A DNA stretch of 64,000 bases from Rhizorhapis sp. SPR117 (lineage in GTDB: Bacteria; Pseudomonadota; Alphaproteobacteria; Sphingomonadales; Sphingomonadaceae), in assembly GCF_021742065.1 (NCBI RefSeq), contig NZ_JAKKIE010000006.1, forward strand, positions 1 to 64,000, in the 5' to 3' direction. Numbering within the stretch: position 1 is the stretch's first letter; each line of letters begins with the position of its first letter. The notes below the pieces were generated by a model. It searched no databases. It was given only the letters and a program-made list of their open reading frames with translations, and was not told the origin of the DNA. Positions 63,130 to 64,000 of this stretch are shown here, piece by piece. Both the position numbers and the translations under genes were made by a program.

Positions 63130-64000
63130 ATGTTTTCAGGGTCGATACCGGCTCTGGTGACGCCTTTTCGCGATGGAAGGCTGGATGAGGGCGCTTTTCG
63201 GGCGCTCGTCGACTGGCAAATCTCCGAAAAAAGCGCTGCGCTTGTTCCCTGCGGCACCACCGGGGAAAGCGCCACCATGTCTATCGAAGAACATAATCGG
63301 GTCATTCATATCTGCGTAGAGCAGGCGGCAGGGCGCGTCCCCGTGATTGCGGGCTGTGGATCGAACGACACGATGACCGCAATGGCACATATGAAGGCGG
63401 CGCAAGCCGCTGGCGCTGATGCTGCGCTGGTGGTTGCGCCCTATTATAACAAGCCGAATCAGGAAGGCGTTTTCCAGCATTTCGCCTTTCTGGCTGAACG
63501 CAGCCCGCTTCCGATCGTCATGTATAATGTGCCATCGCGCACCATAACCGACATCAGTGTCGATGTGATGCGGCGATTACGCCAATATCCAACCATCGTC
63601 GGGGTCAAGGACGCGACCGGTAATTTGGGGCGAGTCACCGCACAGCGCCTTGCCTGCGGCAGCGACTTCTGCCAGCTTTCGGGCAATGATGAAACAGCGC
63701 TCGGGTTCGCTGCCATGGGCGGTGTGGGATGCATTTCCGTGAGCGCCAATGTCGCGCCGCGCCTGTGCGCCGAATTTCAGGCGGCTTGCGCCGGCGGGGA
63801 TTGGGCCGGGGCGCTGGCATTGCAGGACCGCCTCTATCCATTGCACGATGCGTTGTTCAGCGACGCTTCACCCGGACCCGTAAAATATGCGCTGGGTCGC
63901 GTGCGGCCTGACATGCCGTGTGAAGTGCGGTTGCCCATTACCTGGCCGTCGGAGGCAAGCCGCGCTGCTGTCGATCGAGCATTGGATATTGCTGGATTGA
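63130..64000 (+). CDS. dapA: 4-hydroxy-tetrahydrodipicolinate synthase (cut by window edge)
   Basis: The frame opens at ATG 63130 and is still open at the last base after 290 complete codons. The family length is about 292, so only the last codon or two and the stop are missing. FSGSIPALVTPFRDG begins it, PCGTTGESATMSIEEH has the catalytic Thr pair, YNVPSRT the catalytic Tyr, and VGVKDATGNLGR the Schiff-base Lys. It condenses pyruvate and aspartate semialdehyde in lysine/diaminopimelate synthesis. It is divergent from slt, a cell-wall gene. Confidence 0.96.
   Translation, partial: MFSGSIPALVTPFRDGRLDEGAFRALVDWQISEKSAALVPCGTTGESATMSIEEHNRVIHICVEQAAGRVPVIAGCGSNDTMTAMAHMKAAQAAGADAALVVAPYYNKPNQEGVFQHFAFLAERSPLPIVMYNVPSRTITDISVDVMRRLRQYPTIVGVKDATGNLGRVTAQRLACGSDFCQLSGNDETALGFAAMGGVGCISVSANVAPRLCAEFQAACAGGDWAGALALQDRLYPLHDALFSDASPGPVKYALGRVRPDMPCEVRLPITWPSEASRAAVDRALDIAGL

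Overview
This is a chromosomal window from an alphaproteobacterium of the sphingomonad group (Sphingomonadaceae or a close relative). The evidence is the GC-rich codon use, the gene sets (DUF1465 protein, PopZ-like DUF2497 protein, CpdR, HdaA, DUF2066–hdaA–ppk1–ppx, lptD–surA–pdxA–rsmA, a metH split in two), a VPAPP-type PEP-CTERM protein, and short palindromic intergenic repeats of the kind sphingomonad genomes carry. Almost everything is core genome. I see no CRISPR array, prophage, complete insertion sequence or recognisable multi-gene defence or biosynthetic cluster. The genus is not decided here.

Layout. 1-1.7 kb: the end of an unidentified gene, a CinA-type molybdopterin-binding protein (-) and map (+). 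1.7-3.5 kb: a small accessory islet, with a PIN-domain (DUF4935-like) gene and an apparently truncated membrane gene, ending exactly at the 3' end of tRNA-Cys. 3.7-6.4 kb: pcm-like, tolC and a PopZ-like gene. 6.4-10.1 kb: a hydrolase (-) and valS (+), the latter carrying a palindromic repeat in frame. 10.2-10.7 kb: two small lipoproteins (-). 10.9-16.6 kb: the methionine/one-carbon operon: ArsR-methyltransferase fusion regulator with a perfect palindromic operator, metF, and metH in two genes. 16.6-20 kb: secreted beta-helix protein, group II truncated globin, tRNA-Val, cpdR and an N-formylglutamate amidohydrolase. 20-23.3 kb (-): nlpD-like, surE and serS, the last with atypical insertions. 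23.4-27 kb: host-attachment family protein, Ser/Gly-rich PEP-CTERM protein (-), dksA, two small DUF465 genes (divergent) and DUF1465. 27-33.4 kb: tamA-tamB. 33.4-39.7 kb: small unknowns, nfeD-qmcA (-), a CitE-like lyase, guaB, an RsmB-like methyltransferase and a TPR protein. 39.7-45.5 kb (-): lptD-surA-pdxA-rsmA, with a MITE-like element between surA and pdxA. 45.7-48.5 kb: pepA, holC, ndk with a clear terminator, and a small membrane protein. 48.5-50.6 kb (-): purM and a purN fused to an MmcQ/YjbR domain. 50.6-56.2 kb (+): DUF2066, hdaA, ppk1, ppx. 56.2-61 kb: I78 inhibitor and rnd (-), aspS and ppk2 (+), greB and slt (-). The window ends inside dapA (+), one codon or so before its expected stop.

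How the genes work together. The largest functional blocks are outer-membrane assembly (tamA/tamB; lptD/surA; tolC), methionine and folate C1 metabolism under one SAM-cycle-type regulator, translation (valS, serS, aspS, map, two rRNA methyltransferases, two tRNAs), polyphosphate metabolism (ppk1, ppx and, 3.5 kb beyond, ppk2), purine synthesis (purN, purM, guaB) and cell-cycle control (PopZ-like, CpdR, HdaA).

The most interesting sequence-level signals are: (1) an inverted-repeat element translated in frame inside valS; (2) compositionally foreign insertions in both valS and serS; (3) a TA-flanked MITE whose boundary supplies the surA stop codon; (4) a 20-bp operator sitting in the spacer of what looks like a leaderless promoter for the methionine regulator; and (5) the PurN-MmcQ fusion.
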